From Undibacterium parvum (GTDB taxonomy: Bacteria > Pseudomonadota > Gammaproteobacteria > Burkholderiales > Burkholderiaceae_D), in NCBI RefSeq assembly GCF_003955735.1, contig NZ_CP034464.1:1240001-1304000 (forward strand): 64,000 nt of DNA. The letters are read 5' to 3'. Below, in pieces: positions 9,300 through 16,757 of this stretch. A program made the translations under genes and the position numbers. Under the pieces are notes generated by a model. That model had not been told where the DNA came from and made no database searches. It was given only the letters and a program-made list of their open reading frames with translations. Each line of letters starts with the position of its first letter. The stretch's first letter is position 1.

Positions 9300-9338
9300 A
9301 AGGCATAGATACTCCTTAGTGAATATCTATGCCTTTTT
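9300..9338 (+). terminator. Rho-independent terminator after the acyltransferase pair
   Basis: AAGGCATAGATA and its complement TATCTATGCCTT form a perfect 12-bp stem with a 12-nt loop, followed by TTT. Confidence 0.85.
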
Positions 9339-9444
9339 AGTTAAAGTTAAAAAAGAAAATCCCGCTCAAGTTATCGCCTGTCACAATTCCTCATTAAAAT
9401 ATGAAGTTCGAATAAACTCGCCGTAATACCTAGAAATAACACTG

Positions 9445-10194
9445 ATGTTAATAAAACTGCCCCTATCGTTTTTACGAAATCTGACTTTGCTCTTTTTGCT
9501 CAGCGCCGATTATGCCTATGCTGCCCACCCGCTGGTGACTGAAGATAGTGGCGTACAAAGTACAGGTATGCAACAAATCGAATTTAGTAGCGATCACAAC
9601 AGCGAGCCAAACCGCCACAGTCAGAGCGCCAGCGCGACCTATACCTACGGCGCAAATGATCAACTCGACCTGTTTATTGCCCTCCCCATGAGATGGTCGG
9701 CCACGGCCGGAATGGGCGATGCCTCCCTAGGAACAAAATACCTGTTTTCAGAAAAAGATGGGAATAGCTGGGCACTAAAAACAGAATTGTTTTTCCCTAG
9801 CGGATCGACGCAAAAACAATTGAGCAAGGAAAGCCATGACTTAGCGCTTACGCTGGTACATAGCCATAAAAACGAGGCATGGACCATGCACAGTAATCTA
9901 AGCCTGACGCAAAGAAATTTTAACCAGGAACAGTCCAGCATAGAGCAGCGTGCGACGCTATGGCGCGCCTCATTTGCGACGCTATACGCAGTCACGCCAA
10001 AGATACAAGTACTGCTCGATATGGGCGTGTACCAAGCCGATCTCAAGTCTGAAACCTATGGAGATCAGCACCTAGTGGCAGGCTGCATTTTCGCAGTTAC
10101 CGACAATCTCGACCTGGATTTAGGCATCAAATATCTGCGACACAAAAACTCTATAGAACGCCAGGCTGGTATAGGCATGGCCTGGCGTTTTTAA
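9445..10194 (+). CDS. Outer-membrane protein of the MetA/phenol-degradation transporter-like family
   Basis: A 249-residue protein with a signal peptide (about residues 1-26, ending near ADYAYAA). The mature part starts HPLVTEDSGVQSTGMQQIEF and continues as alternating hydrophobic strands typical of a small beta-barrel. The opening VTEDxGxQxxGxxQIE is the hallmark of proteins annotated as putative MetA-pathway (phenol degradation) outer-membrane proteins. The true role of most of these is unknown, and no aromatic-ring operon is adjacent. A terminator is folded into its last codons. Confidence 0.65.
   Translation: MLIKLPLSFLRNLTLLFLLSADYAYAAHPLVTEDSGVQSTGMQQIEFSSDHNSEPNRHSQSASATYTYGANDQLDLFIALPMRWSATAGMGDASLGTKYLFSEKDGNSWALKTELFFPSGSTQKQLSKESHDLALTLVHSHKNEAWTMHSNLSLTQRNFNQEQSSIEQRATLWRASFATLYAVTPKIQVLLDMGVYQADLKSETYGDQHLVAGCIFAVTDNLDLDLGIKYLRHKNSIERQAGIGMAWRF
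10158..10192 (+). terminator. Terminator embedded in the 3' coding end of the outer-membrane protein gene
   Basis: ACGCCAGGC (10158-10166) pairs with GCCTGGCGT (10180-10188) and is followed by TTTT. The T-run reaches the TAA stop, so coding and termination signals share the same bases. Confidence 0.7.
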
Positions 10195-10226
10195 GCAATT
10201 TCTCTAGTCCGATTGATCGGCAAAGC

Positions 10227-11108
10227 TTACCCGAGCAATTCAACTTCACCCGCCAACAAAGTATTCGCAGGCAAGGTATCGAGATGTTTGAGTTTTTCGT
10301 ACAAGGGAGTGAAATCGGCGGCTGTCCCGTCGAAGAGTTCCTGATAGCTATCGATGGCAAAATAAGTTTCTTGATACGAATCTATCTTGTACAGGGTGCG
10401 CAGGCAACGCTCTATATTGAGATGGATGTGGCGCGATCCAGTTCCCTGCTTGAGGCAATACTCAACTTCGCCGCCTGAAGACAAAATACCCGCGCCATAA
10501 ATGCGCAAGCCCTGTGGCGTATTAATCAGGCCGAACTCTACCGTGTACCAGTACAGGCGCGCCAGCTGGTCGAGACCGCCGAGCGACATCGCTTTCAAGC
10601 CGCCCTGACCATACCTTTGCATATAATCGGCAAACACAGGATTAAACAGCAAAGGTACATGGCCAAAAAAATCATGGAAAATATCCGGCTCGACGATGTA
10701 ATCGAATTCTTCTGGAGTGCGCAACCATACCGTCACCGGGAAGCGACGATTCGCCAGATGATTAAAGAATGCCAGCTCGGGGATCAAGCCTGGCACTGCC
10801 ACGATGTGCCAGCCGGTAGCCTTAAATAACTCTTCCGAGGTGCGCTCTAATTCGGGGATACCGTCGGCCGCTTGCATCTGTTGCAGGGCCTCAATAAACT
10901 CATCGCAGGCTCGCCCCGGCAACAAGGCGGCTTGGCGTTGATACAGCTTACGCCACAGCGCATGCTCAGCTTCGGTGTAAGCGCTCCACTCCTGCTGTAC
11001 TACGTATTGATCATCGGCGTGGGTGTAATCGCCACGTAAGGCCGCACCATCGGATTTTTCAGCGACGGTGGCTAAAAAATCGGCATTTGAAACGACTGCG
11101 GTTTGCAT
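10227..11108 (-). CDS. phhA: Phenylalanine-4-hydroxylase
   Basis: A 293-residue monomeric bacterial type. It converts phenylalanine to tyrosine using tetrahydropterin, O2 and non-haem iron. The iron ligands are His145 and His150 in PDIFHDFFGH and Glu191 in WYTVEFGLI. The start has GAGAG upstream. It lies downstream of hppD on the same strand, but a terminator and a repeat separate them, so it probably has its own promoter. The pathway context is phenylalanine to tyrosine to 4-hydroxyphenylpyruvate. No pterin carbinolamine dehydratase gene is next to it. Confidence 0.96.
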   Translation of the reverse strand: MQTAVVSNADFLATVAEKSDGAALRGDYTHADDQYVVQQEWSAYTEAEHALWRKLYQRQAALLPGRACDEFIEALQQMQAADGIPELERTSEELFKATGWHIVAVPGLIPELAFFNHLANRRFPVTVWLRTPEEFDYIVEPDIFHDFFGHVPLLFNPVFADYMQRYGQGGLKAMSLGGLDQLARLYWYTVEFGLINTPQGLRIYGAGILSSGGEVEYCLKQGTGSRHIHLNIERCLRTLYKIDSYQETYFAIDSYQELFDGTAADFTPLYEKLKHLDTLPANTLLAGEVELLG

Positions 11109-11147
11109 AATTTTCTCTCGAAATGAGTACGTCTAGCCGGCCAATTC

Positions 11148-11245
11148 CGTTTCTAAATCATTTGTGTTTAGGCGACAAGCCGAAGACAGTGCTTTAGCAC
11201 GGCGAGGCGAAGGCAACAACGACACGCATGATTTAGAAATGGAAT
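11148..11245. repeat. Repeat family A-related element with different ends
   Basis: The core (GCCGAAGACAGTGCTTTAGC, then ACGGCGAGGCG) matches the interior of family A copies. The ends are instead an inverted pair, CCGTTTCTAAATCAT and ATGATTTAGAAATGG. It lies between phhA and hppD. Confidence 0.6.
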
Positions 11246-11251
11246 AAGATC

Positions 11252-11290
11252 AAAAAAGGCTGGCAGCGCAGAGATCACGACAGCCAGCCT
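11252..11290 (-). terminator. Rho-independent terminator of hppD
   Basis: On the minus strand AGGCTGGC and GCCAGCCT form an 8-bp stem followed by TTTTTTG, just beyond the hppD stop. Confidence 0.8.
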
Positions 11291-11298
11291 GATAATAT

Positions 11299-12414
11299 CT
11301 AAGCGCTGGCTTTCTCGTCTTTCAATACTCCGCGACGGATTTGATCGAGTTCTATCGATTCAAACAGCGCACGGAAATTACCCTCACCAAAACCCTGATC
11401 GCCCTTGCGTTGTATCACTTCAAAGAAGATAGGACCGATCACAGTGGTGGTAAATATCTGCAACAACAATTCACGTGAAGTTTCTGTGCTCTTGCCATCC
11501 ATCAAAATACGCAATTTACGCAATTCATCTACATTTTCGCCATGGCCAGGCAGACGACGGTCGATTAAATCGTAGTAAGTTTCTATGGTGTCCTGGAAAT
11601 CGACGCCAGAGGCCTTCATATCGGTGACGGTCTGATACACATTATCGGTACCCATGGCGATATGCTGTACGCCTTCGCCGTGATACAGATCCAGATATTC
11701 GGAAATTTGTGATTTATCGTCGGAAGATTCGTTGATAGGAATACGAATCTTGCCACAAGGTGAAGTCATGGCTTTTGATTTCAAGCCCGTGTGCTTACCC
11801 GCGATATCGAAGTAACGCACTTCGCGGAAATTAAATAAGCTCTCGTAGAAATCCGACCATTCTTTCATGCGGCCGCGGTGTACGTTGTGAGTCAGGTGAT
11901 CGATGTAGGTTAGGCCATTGCCCTTATGGTTTGCATCGGCACCAGGAATCGCCACGAAATCGGCGTCATAAATACTGATATTGCCGATAGCGCCAGGCTC
12001 GCCGCCATCTTTACCCTGCCAACGATCGACGAAATAGATCAGTGAATCACCGATACCCTTAATCGCAGGAATATTTAATTCCATAGGGCCGGTCTGATTA
12101 TCAAAACCCCAGGCACCCAATTCCAAAGCGCGCTTATAGGCCAGATTGGCATCCTTGACGCGCAGCGCAAAAGCGCACACTGAAGGGCCATGCTTACGCG
12201 CGAAACGCTGCGCGAATGAATCGGGTTCGGCATTGATGATGAAGTTCACATCGCCCTGACGATACAGAGTGACGTTCTTGGTTCTGTGTTTAGCAATCGC
12301 AATAAAACCCATGCGACCGAACAACTCGGCCAACTCTTTAGGATCGGGGGCGGCGTACTCGATAAACTCAAAGCCATCGGTGCCCATAGGGTTGTCCCAG
12401 GTCTGGATTTCCAT
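11299..12414 (-). CDS. hppD: 4-hydroxyphenylpyruvate dioxygenase
   Basis: A 371-residue protein that oxidises 4-hydroxyphenylpyruvate to homogentisate with Fe(II) and O2. The C-terminal vicinal-oxygen-chelate half carries the iron ligands His173 (DHLTHNV), His251 (GVQHIAMGT) and Glu332 (FFEVIQRKG). The start has a strong AAGGAG box. It is divergent from an Lrp-type regulator, and the shared 190-bp gap contains an FNR/ANR-type box and a palindrome. Homogentisate dioxygenase and later enzymes are not in the window. Confidence 0.97.
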   Translation of the reverse strand: MEIQTWDNPMGTDGFEFIEYAAPDPKELAELFGRMGFIAIAKHRTKNVTLYRQGDVNFIINAEPDSFAQRFARKHGPSVCAFALRVKDANLAYKRALELGAWGFDNQTGPMELNIPAIKGIGDSLIYFVDRWQGKDGGEPGAIGNISIYDADFVAIPGADANHKGNGLTYIDHLTHNVHRGRMKEWSDFYESLFNFREVRYFDIAGKHTGLKSKAMTSPCGKIRIPINESSDDKSQISEYLDLYHGEGVQHIAMGTDNVYQTVTDMKASGVDFQDTIETYYDLIDRRLPGHGENVDELRKLRILMDGKSTETSRELLLQIFTTTVIGPIFFEVIQRKGDQGFGEGNFRALFESIELDQIRRGVLKDEKASA

Positions 12415-12485
12415 GCGTGTCTCCTTCTTTTTACTTTGTGGGTAGGTTGATTTTTACTTCACTACATCATAAATTGCAGCTAATT

Positions 12486-12499
12486 TTGATATAGATCAA
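12486..12499. promoter_or_regulatory. Perfect FNR/ANR-type box between hppD and lrp
   Basis: TTGATATAGATCAA matches the consensus TTGAT-N4-ATCAA exactly. Its centre is about 78 bp from the hppD start and 112 bp from the lrp start. Confidence 0.6.
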
Positions 12500-12567
12500 G
12501 CTCTCAGTATAGTACGCAGCACGCGGCATAAAATTGCAAAATACCCCAAAGATACTAAAATTTGCGC

Positions 12568-12587
12568 AATAATATGCTAATATTATT
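12568..12587. promoter_or_regulatory. Perfect palindrome before the lrp start, probable Lrp autoregulatory site
   Basis: AATAATAT and ATATTATT are separated by GCTA, ending 17 bp before the lrp ATG. AT-rich dyads of this kind are usual Lrp/AsnC targets. Confidence 0.45.
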
Positions 12588-12604
12588 CACGAAATTAGCA
12601 GATC

Positions 12605-13114
12605 ATGACAGAAATTCCACTAGACAAGATAGACCGTAAAATTCTGGCGATTTTGCAGGCCGACGGCAGACTTACCAATCAGGAGGTGGCCGAAAGGGTT
12701 AACCTATCGCCCTCGCCTTGCCTGCGCCGCATCAAGCGACTGGAAGAAACCGGCGTCATCCGTAAATACGTGGCTTTGCTGGAACCTGCCAAGATAGGCC
12801 TGGGCTTACTCGCCTACGTTAACGTGCGACTGGAGAAGCATAACGAGGCCCCCGGCAAAGGCGCATCACGTTCCCCACGCAGCGATTTTTCTGCCTCGGT
12901 AGAGCAATGGCCGGAAGTAGTGGCTTGTTATGCGATGACAGGAGAAATGGATTATTTACTGCGCGTCCACGTAGAAGACATGGATCATTTTTCGCGCTTC
13001 ATGATGGAAACGCTGCTGCGCCACACCGCCGTGCTGGATGTGAAATCTAGCTTTGCCTTACAGCAAATCAAGGACACCACAGCCTTACCAGTGATGAGCG
13101 CTGCAGCCAGTTAG
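12605..13114 (+). CDS. Lrp/AsnC family transcriptional regulator
   Basis: A 169-residue protein. The N-terminal helix-turn-helix reads LDKIDRKILAILQADGRLTN, with NLSPSPCLRRIKRLEETGVI as the recognition part, followed by an RAM ligand-binding domain (CYAMTGEMDYLLRV). It is longer than typical Lrp (about 155 residues) because of an inserted loop near residues 80-97 rich in Gly, Ser and Arg. It is divergent from hppD, so it probably regulates aromatic amino acid breakdown and itself. The effector, perhaps phenylalanine or tyrosine, is inferred from context only. Confidence 0.9.
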   Translation: MTEIPLDKIDRKILAILQADGRLTNQEVAERVNLSPSPCLRRIKRLEETGVIRKYVALLEPAKIGLGLLAYVNVRLEKHNEAPGKGASRSPRSDFSASVEQWPEVVACYAMTGEMDYLLRVHVEDMDHFSRFMMETLLRHTAVLDVKSSFALQQIKDTTALPVMSAAAS

Positions 13115-13204
13115 GCTTGCCTAGCCTCAGCTGAGACTGCCTAAATCTTAGCTACGCGGAGCAGTGCAACAACCCCATTGGTGTAAAAATTCAAAACAGC
13201 CCCG

Positions 13205-13275
13205 GCCAGCGCGCATATTCCATGCGCCTTTCAGGCCTATATGCTTGGAGAGGCGCATGGAATATGCGTGTTGGC
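13205..13275. repeat. Repeat family B, copy 1 (71-bp palindrome)
   Basis: GCCAGCGCGCATATTCCATG at the left is matched by CATGGAATATGCGTGTTGGC at the right, around a short GC-rich centre with GCCTTTCAGGC. Related copies lie near 19.0, 21.5, 31.3, 37.4 and 42.3 kb. Confidence 0.8.
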
Positions 13276-13304
13276 GGGGGGCACAATTAAAACCCATCAA
13301 ATTA

Positions 13305-13469
13305 GTTACTGTTCAGCCGACTATGGTGAAAGTCAAAACCACTCAACACAGAGGCACAGAGACACAGAGATTCACAGAGGAAAGCAAGGCAGTTCTCCGT
13401 TTTTCTCTGTGTCTCCTTTGAGAGGTTTTCGTTTTGTTTAATAATTTTAGTAGCAGGCTGAATAGATAC
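13305..13469. repeat. Repeat family C, copy 1 (CACAGAG core)
   Basis: Terminal repeats GTTACTGTTCAGCC and GGCTGAATAGATAC enclose a core with ACAGAGGCACAGAGACACAG and, further on, TTCTCTGTGTCTCC, which can fold into a long hairpin. It is nearly identical to copy 2 at 21.3 kb but lacks about 8 bp inside the right arm. Confidence 0.8.
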
Positions 13470-13479
13470 CAAATTAGAC

Positions 13480-14226
13480 CTACACCACCGTATGCGGTTG
13501 CTCTATCATTTGCTGGTAGATCAGGCTGTGCAATAGCATGGTGCTATTTGGATCTACATCGACAAACTGTAAGCCGTGGCTGATGCTGAGCGCTGTGTTG
13601 GGGTCGCTGCGTTCATCTTCACTGATATTTCGGATGATGGCGCTGACCATCATCAAACTTTCTATGTGATGCAATTTAATTTGAAACGACATCAGAATTT
13701 TTTGATTCTTTTCAAACATTGGTCGATTGGTCGTCACCAAAGCACCAGCAGCGCTCAGATTGGTGATCAAGACTGAAAATTTCTCATCAGGATTGGCGCT
13801 CCCCGCAATTTTTACCGAGGCGATGATACGCGACTTGATGCGCGGGTCTTTGCGCACCACCGATCCCTGAATTTTTTCGGGGAAGGACAAGTGCATATAC
13901 GGAAATGGCGCGTTGTTGACGCGCTTCACATAACAATCGAAGGCAAACGCTTTTTGATTCGAAAACACCCGCACCACCACTTTATCGTTCTCGCGCAAGG
14001 AAGGTCGATTACCGAGCACCAGCGGCGCCCCCACCAGGAAGCTGACATTATCCAGATAACCGATGACTTTCACAAAGGCGCGCTCCTCACCGCAAGAGAC
14101 CGGCAGTTGTAACTGTATACGATCACCGACTCGCAAGCGCATATCGGCAAAGCTAAAAGCCAAGTCACTGTCCTTAGTTGCAGGCTTAGTTGTAGACATA
14201 GTTGCCGGCGTATTTTCAGAACTCAT
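13480..14226 (-). CDS. YcgR-like PilZ domain protein (cyclic di-GMP effector)
   Basis: A 248-residue protein. Residues about 25-112 resemble the PilZN/YcgR N-terminal domain, and residues about 120-235 are a PilZ domain. The c-di-GMP-binding arginines appear in VVRKDPRIKSR (Arg125, Arg129, Arg133), followed by NLSAAGALV in place of the usual DxSxxG motif. The family commonly brakes flagellar rotation or controls surface behaviour when c-di-GMP is high. No flagellar gene is adjacent. No good ribosome site precedes the chosen start, and an internal Met10 is an alternative. Confidence 0.75.
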   Translation of the reverse strand: MSSENTPATMSTTKPATKDSDLAFSFADMRLRVGDRIQLQLPVSCGEERAFVKVIGYLDNVSFLVGAPLVLGNRPSLRENDKVVVRVFSNQKAFAFDCYVKRVNNAPFPYMHLSFPEKIQGSVVRKDPRIKSRIIASVKIAGSANPDEKFSVLITNLSAAGALVTTNRPMFEKNQKILMSFQIKLHHIESLMMVSAIIRNISEDERSDPNTALSISHGLQFVDVDPNSTMLLHSLIYQQMIEQPHTVV

Positions 14227-14392
14227 TTTTTGTCAGATAACTTAAATTAATAAAAAATTACAGCGCAGCAGCTGCTACGCTGCCGAGCGAAAGGTTGAGT
14301 ATCGCTTAGCTCGCCCTTTTTCTCAAGCTGCGTATGTTCGTTTGAAAGTATTCTGCCACCTATGGTTAACCAGCGGCGACGTGAATGGCAGT

Positions 14393-14896
14393 TCAAAAAT
14401 TGTAATTTATGCCGGCCGTGAGCGTCAGATTGGTTTTGTTTTTGCTCAGTGGGCTGCCGCCCAAGTTAGCGAGTAATTGCTTGATTTCCAGATTCGCTAG
14501 TAAAGCCCAATTCTGGCTAAAGGCATGATTCCACTCCAGACTAACAGCTAGCGACGCCAGCCTTGCCAAGATAGCGCGGATAGCCAGAACGCACATGCTG
14601 GACTAACGTGACACCGTAATTGGTCTGCGCGTAGGCGGCATCGGCATAACTGAGCAGCAGTTCCAAATCAACTTGATCCTTGCTAGCATCGAGCAAACTG
14701 AGGTTTAGTCCTAGTTTGTATAAATTTCCATAGTCTCGATTTGTCAGCGGCAATTCGGCTTGCAGAGCTAAGCTGAGCTGTTCAGTCACGGGGATAGCGA
14801 GCGCCAGATCGCCCGTCACAGAAAGCAAAATATCGCCCCCGCCAAGTAAGCTGGCAGAGCCGCTATTGATAGAGCCAGTGTGATGAGACTACTGAA
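14393..14896 (-). pseudogene. Decayed MipA/OmpV-family outer-membrane protein gene
   Basis: Two overlapping minus-strand frames together resemble the C-terminal half of MipA/OmpV proteins. The upstream frame holds SYADAAYAQTNYGVTLVQ and SGYPRYLGKAG. The downstream frame continues LASLAVSLEWNHAFSQNW and ends LTLTAGINYNF. They join by a frameshift near 14545-14570. In-frame homology upstream stops at a TAG near 14894, and no N-terminus or signal peptide remains. It is therefore a truncated and frameshifted remnant. The family link comes from the YADAxYxQTxYGV pattern. Confidence 0.55.
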
Positions 14897-15005
14897 AATT
14901 GTCTACCAGTTTGACTGTGCGTATTCATGGGTAAGGGAAATTAGCTGATTGTACGGACTCAATACAGACTCAAAGCCCGCTCAAAATATACTCAATGCTA
15001 GGCAC

Positions 15006-16025
15006 CTATTCTTGCAAAAGGCGTAGTCGGGCATCTTCAAATAGTTGCTGTACCACGATGGCTTCACCGCGCTGCAATAAAGTCGAGATCGCATTGACTG
15101 CCAACACCTGCATGCGCGCCCCCTCCTTCATCAGTACTGGCACGCGCTTGTCATCATCTGCCAATACCGCCCATTGCGCGCCAGTATCCTGCACCAGCGC
15201 ATCCGCGAGGGCAGTATCGAGCGCCAGCATTTGCTTAAGTTGCCGCAGTTTTTGACTACCTGCATTTTGTTGCACGATAGCGTCTATGATGCTTAGCTTA
15301 CCCTCCACGCTCTCGTATTTGTGCTCGGCCTCAGGGAGATAATGCTCGCGCACCCAACGTCTTTGCTCCTCCAGCAGCAGCATGTCGGCCATAGACAGAT
15401 ATTCCAGACGCTGATTTTGCGGTGCGCGATCGGCTGCTGTCATGGCTGGCAAAGCACGTGTCCCCAGAAAAGCCCACAGCGCGCCGACCACCAAACCTAC
15501 GGTGTGTGCCCAGTTGGCGATAGGGCCGAGTAAGCCGGTCCAACACAGCAGGAACCAGATCAACATCATATTCACCGTGGTCTTGGGCAAATCAGCAGAG
15601 AACTTAGCGTCATAACGACCGCGTATCCAGATATAGCCAAACAAGCCGTAGACCACGCCCGACATGCCGCCAAAATACGGCGAATGGGTAAATAAATATT
15701 GCGCCAGATTCGACAAACTAGCCACCACCAGCACGAAGAGGATATAGAAACCCGCGCCTTTCTTGGCTTGTATCAATTTACCCAAATCCCAGACCCACAT
15801 CATATTAAACACAAAATGCATGATGCCGAAATGAATGAACATAGGCGTCACCAGCCGCCAGATCTGACCATGCAAAATATCGTTCAGCCCCTCGCTGCCC
15901 GGATTGGCAATAAACAGAGGCACTAATACGCCACGCGCCTCGCCCAGGCGTGACAACAACGCGACGATGCCGCACAAAACTATCAGTACGATAGAAACCG
16001 AAGAGTAGCGTTTTATTTTTTGCAT
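15006..16025 (-). CDS. Rhomboid family intramembrane serine protease with C-terminal extension
   Basis: A 339-residue protein. Six hydrophobic segments lie within residues 8-190. The catalytic Ser122 is in GGMSGVVYG and the catalytic His174 in NWAHTVGLVVGA. The HFGIMHFVFNMMWVW stretch (about residues 65-79) supplies the conserved His and Asn of the second helix. Residues about 200-339 form a long, mostly helical, soluble tail of unknown role that ends ALVQDTGAQWAVLADDDKR and ARLRLLQE. The enzyme should cleave transmembrane proteins within the inner membrane. Natural substrates are not predictable. Confidence 0.88.
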   Translation of the reverse strand: MQKIKRYSSVSIVLIVLCGIVALLSRLGEARGVLVPLFIANPGSEGLNDILHGQIWRLVTPMFIHFGIMHFVFNMMWVWDLGKLIQAKKGAGFYILFVLVVASLSNLAQYLFTHSPYFGGMSGVVYGLFGYIWIRGRYDAKFSADLPKTTVNMMLIWFLLCWTGLLGPIANWAHTVGLVVGALWAFLGTRALPAMTAADRAPQNQRLEYLSMADMLLLEEQRRWVREHYLPEAEHKYESVEGKLSIIDAIVQQNAGSQKLRQLKQMLALDTALADALVQDTGAQWAVLADDDKRVPVLMKEGARMQVLAVNAISTLLQRGEAIVVQQLFEDARLRLLQE

Positions 16026-16126
16026 GAGACGTCAATCATCAATAATCAAAAATAACTGCCGCGTATTCGCGACGGTGTAAGTGCAAACCCGCTAGGGCAG
16101 CTACTGAGTTCAAGGGCTCATTGAGC

Positions 16127-16657
16127 TCAGTGAGCGCAACTGGGAGCAACCCCATCACGCCCCAGCAAATTCTGCCGTTGCCCGACCGAGCGTACCGTGC
16201 CGCTGCTTGCGTTAAACAGCACATCGAGAAAGGCTTGGGTATTCCAGCTATCGCAAAACAGCCACGACCAGGCCAATTCATCTCTCGCCTTAAAATATTG
16301 CGTCGCTTGCGGCTGCGGCGGCCCGATCAGACGCAACACCTGCTCTTGACTCATACCTGTCTGTATCTGCGCAAACACCGCCATCTCCAGCACCTTGTCG
16401 ATGCGCTGCAGCTTCTGATCAGCACCGAGGTAGACCATGAAGGTCTGGGTACCTAAGGGCCCACGCGGATACGCCAGTTGCTCGCTACCATCCGGATTAG
16501 TCCACGACATGGCTGCTGGCCCCATAGTGCCGACCACCTCAGGCAAACTGGAAACACCGGGCTTTAGTGAGCTACCGCCGTAAGAAGCGCAGCCACTCAG
16601 CCAGACGGCACTGAGCACAATCAGCGCATACAAATATTTTGACAATCTCATCTTCAT
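16127..16657 (-). CDS. Lipoprotein with SmpA/BamE-like fold
   Basis: A 176-residue protein from the ATG at 16655-16657, with GGAG just upstream. The signal peptide ends in the lipobox VWLSGC (Cys23), so the protein is a lipoprotein. The central GMSQEQVLRLIGPPQ motif is the signature of the SmpA/OmlA/BamE fold. It lacks the length and context of the true Bam component, so it is best read as an uncharacterised member. It is followed by the rhomboid gene about 100 bp downstream on the same strand. Confidence 0.75.
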   Translation of the reverse strand: MKMRLSKYLYALIVLSAVWLSGCASYGGSSLKPGVSSLPEVVGTMGPAAMSWTNPDGSEQLAYPRGPLGTQTFMVYLGADQKLQRIDKVLEMAVFAQIQTGMSQEQVLRLIGPPQPQATQYFKARDELAWSWLFCDSWNTQAFLDVLFNASSGTVRSVGQRQNLLGRDGVAPSCAH

Positions 16658-16757
16658 TTCCACTCCATGCCACAGCAATTTCAGCGTATAAATGAATCAT
16701 TATGCCGCAAGCGCCGCCGGTCTACCCGAACAGCGACCTGTTCTTTATTCGGCTTAA

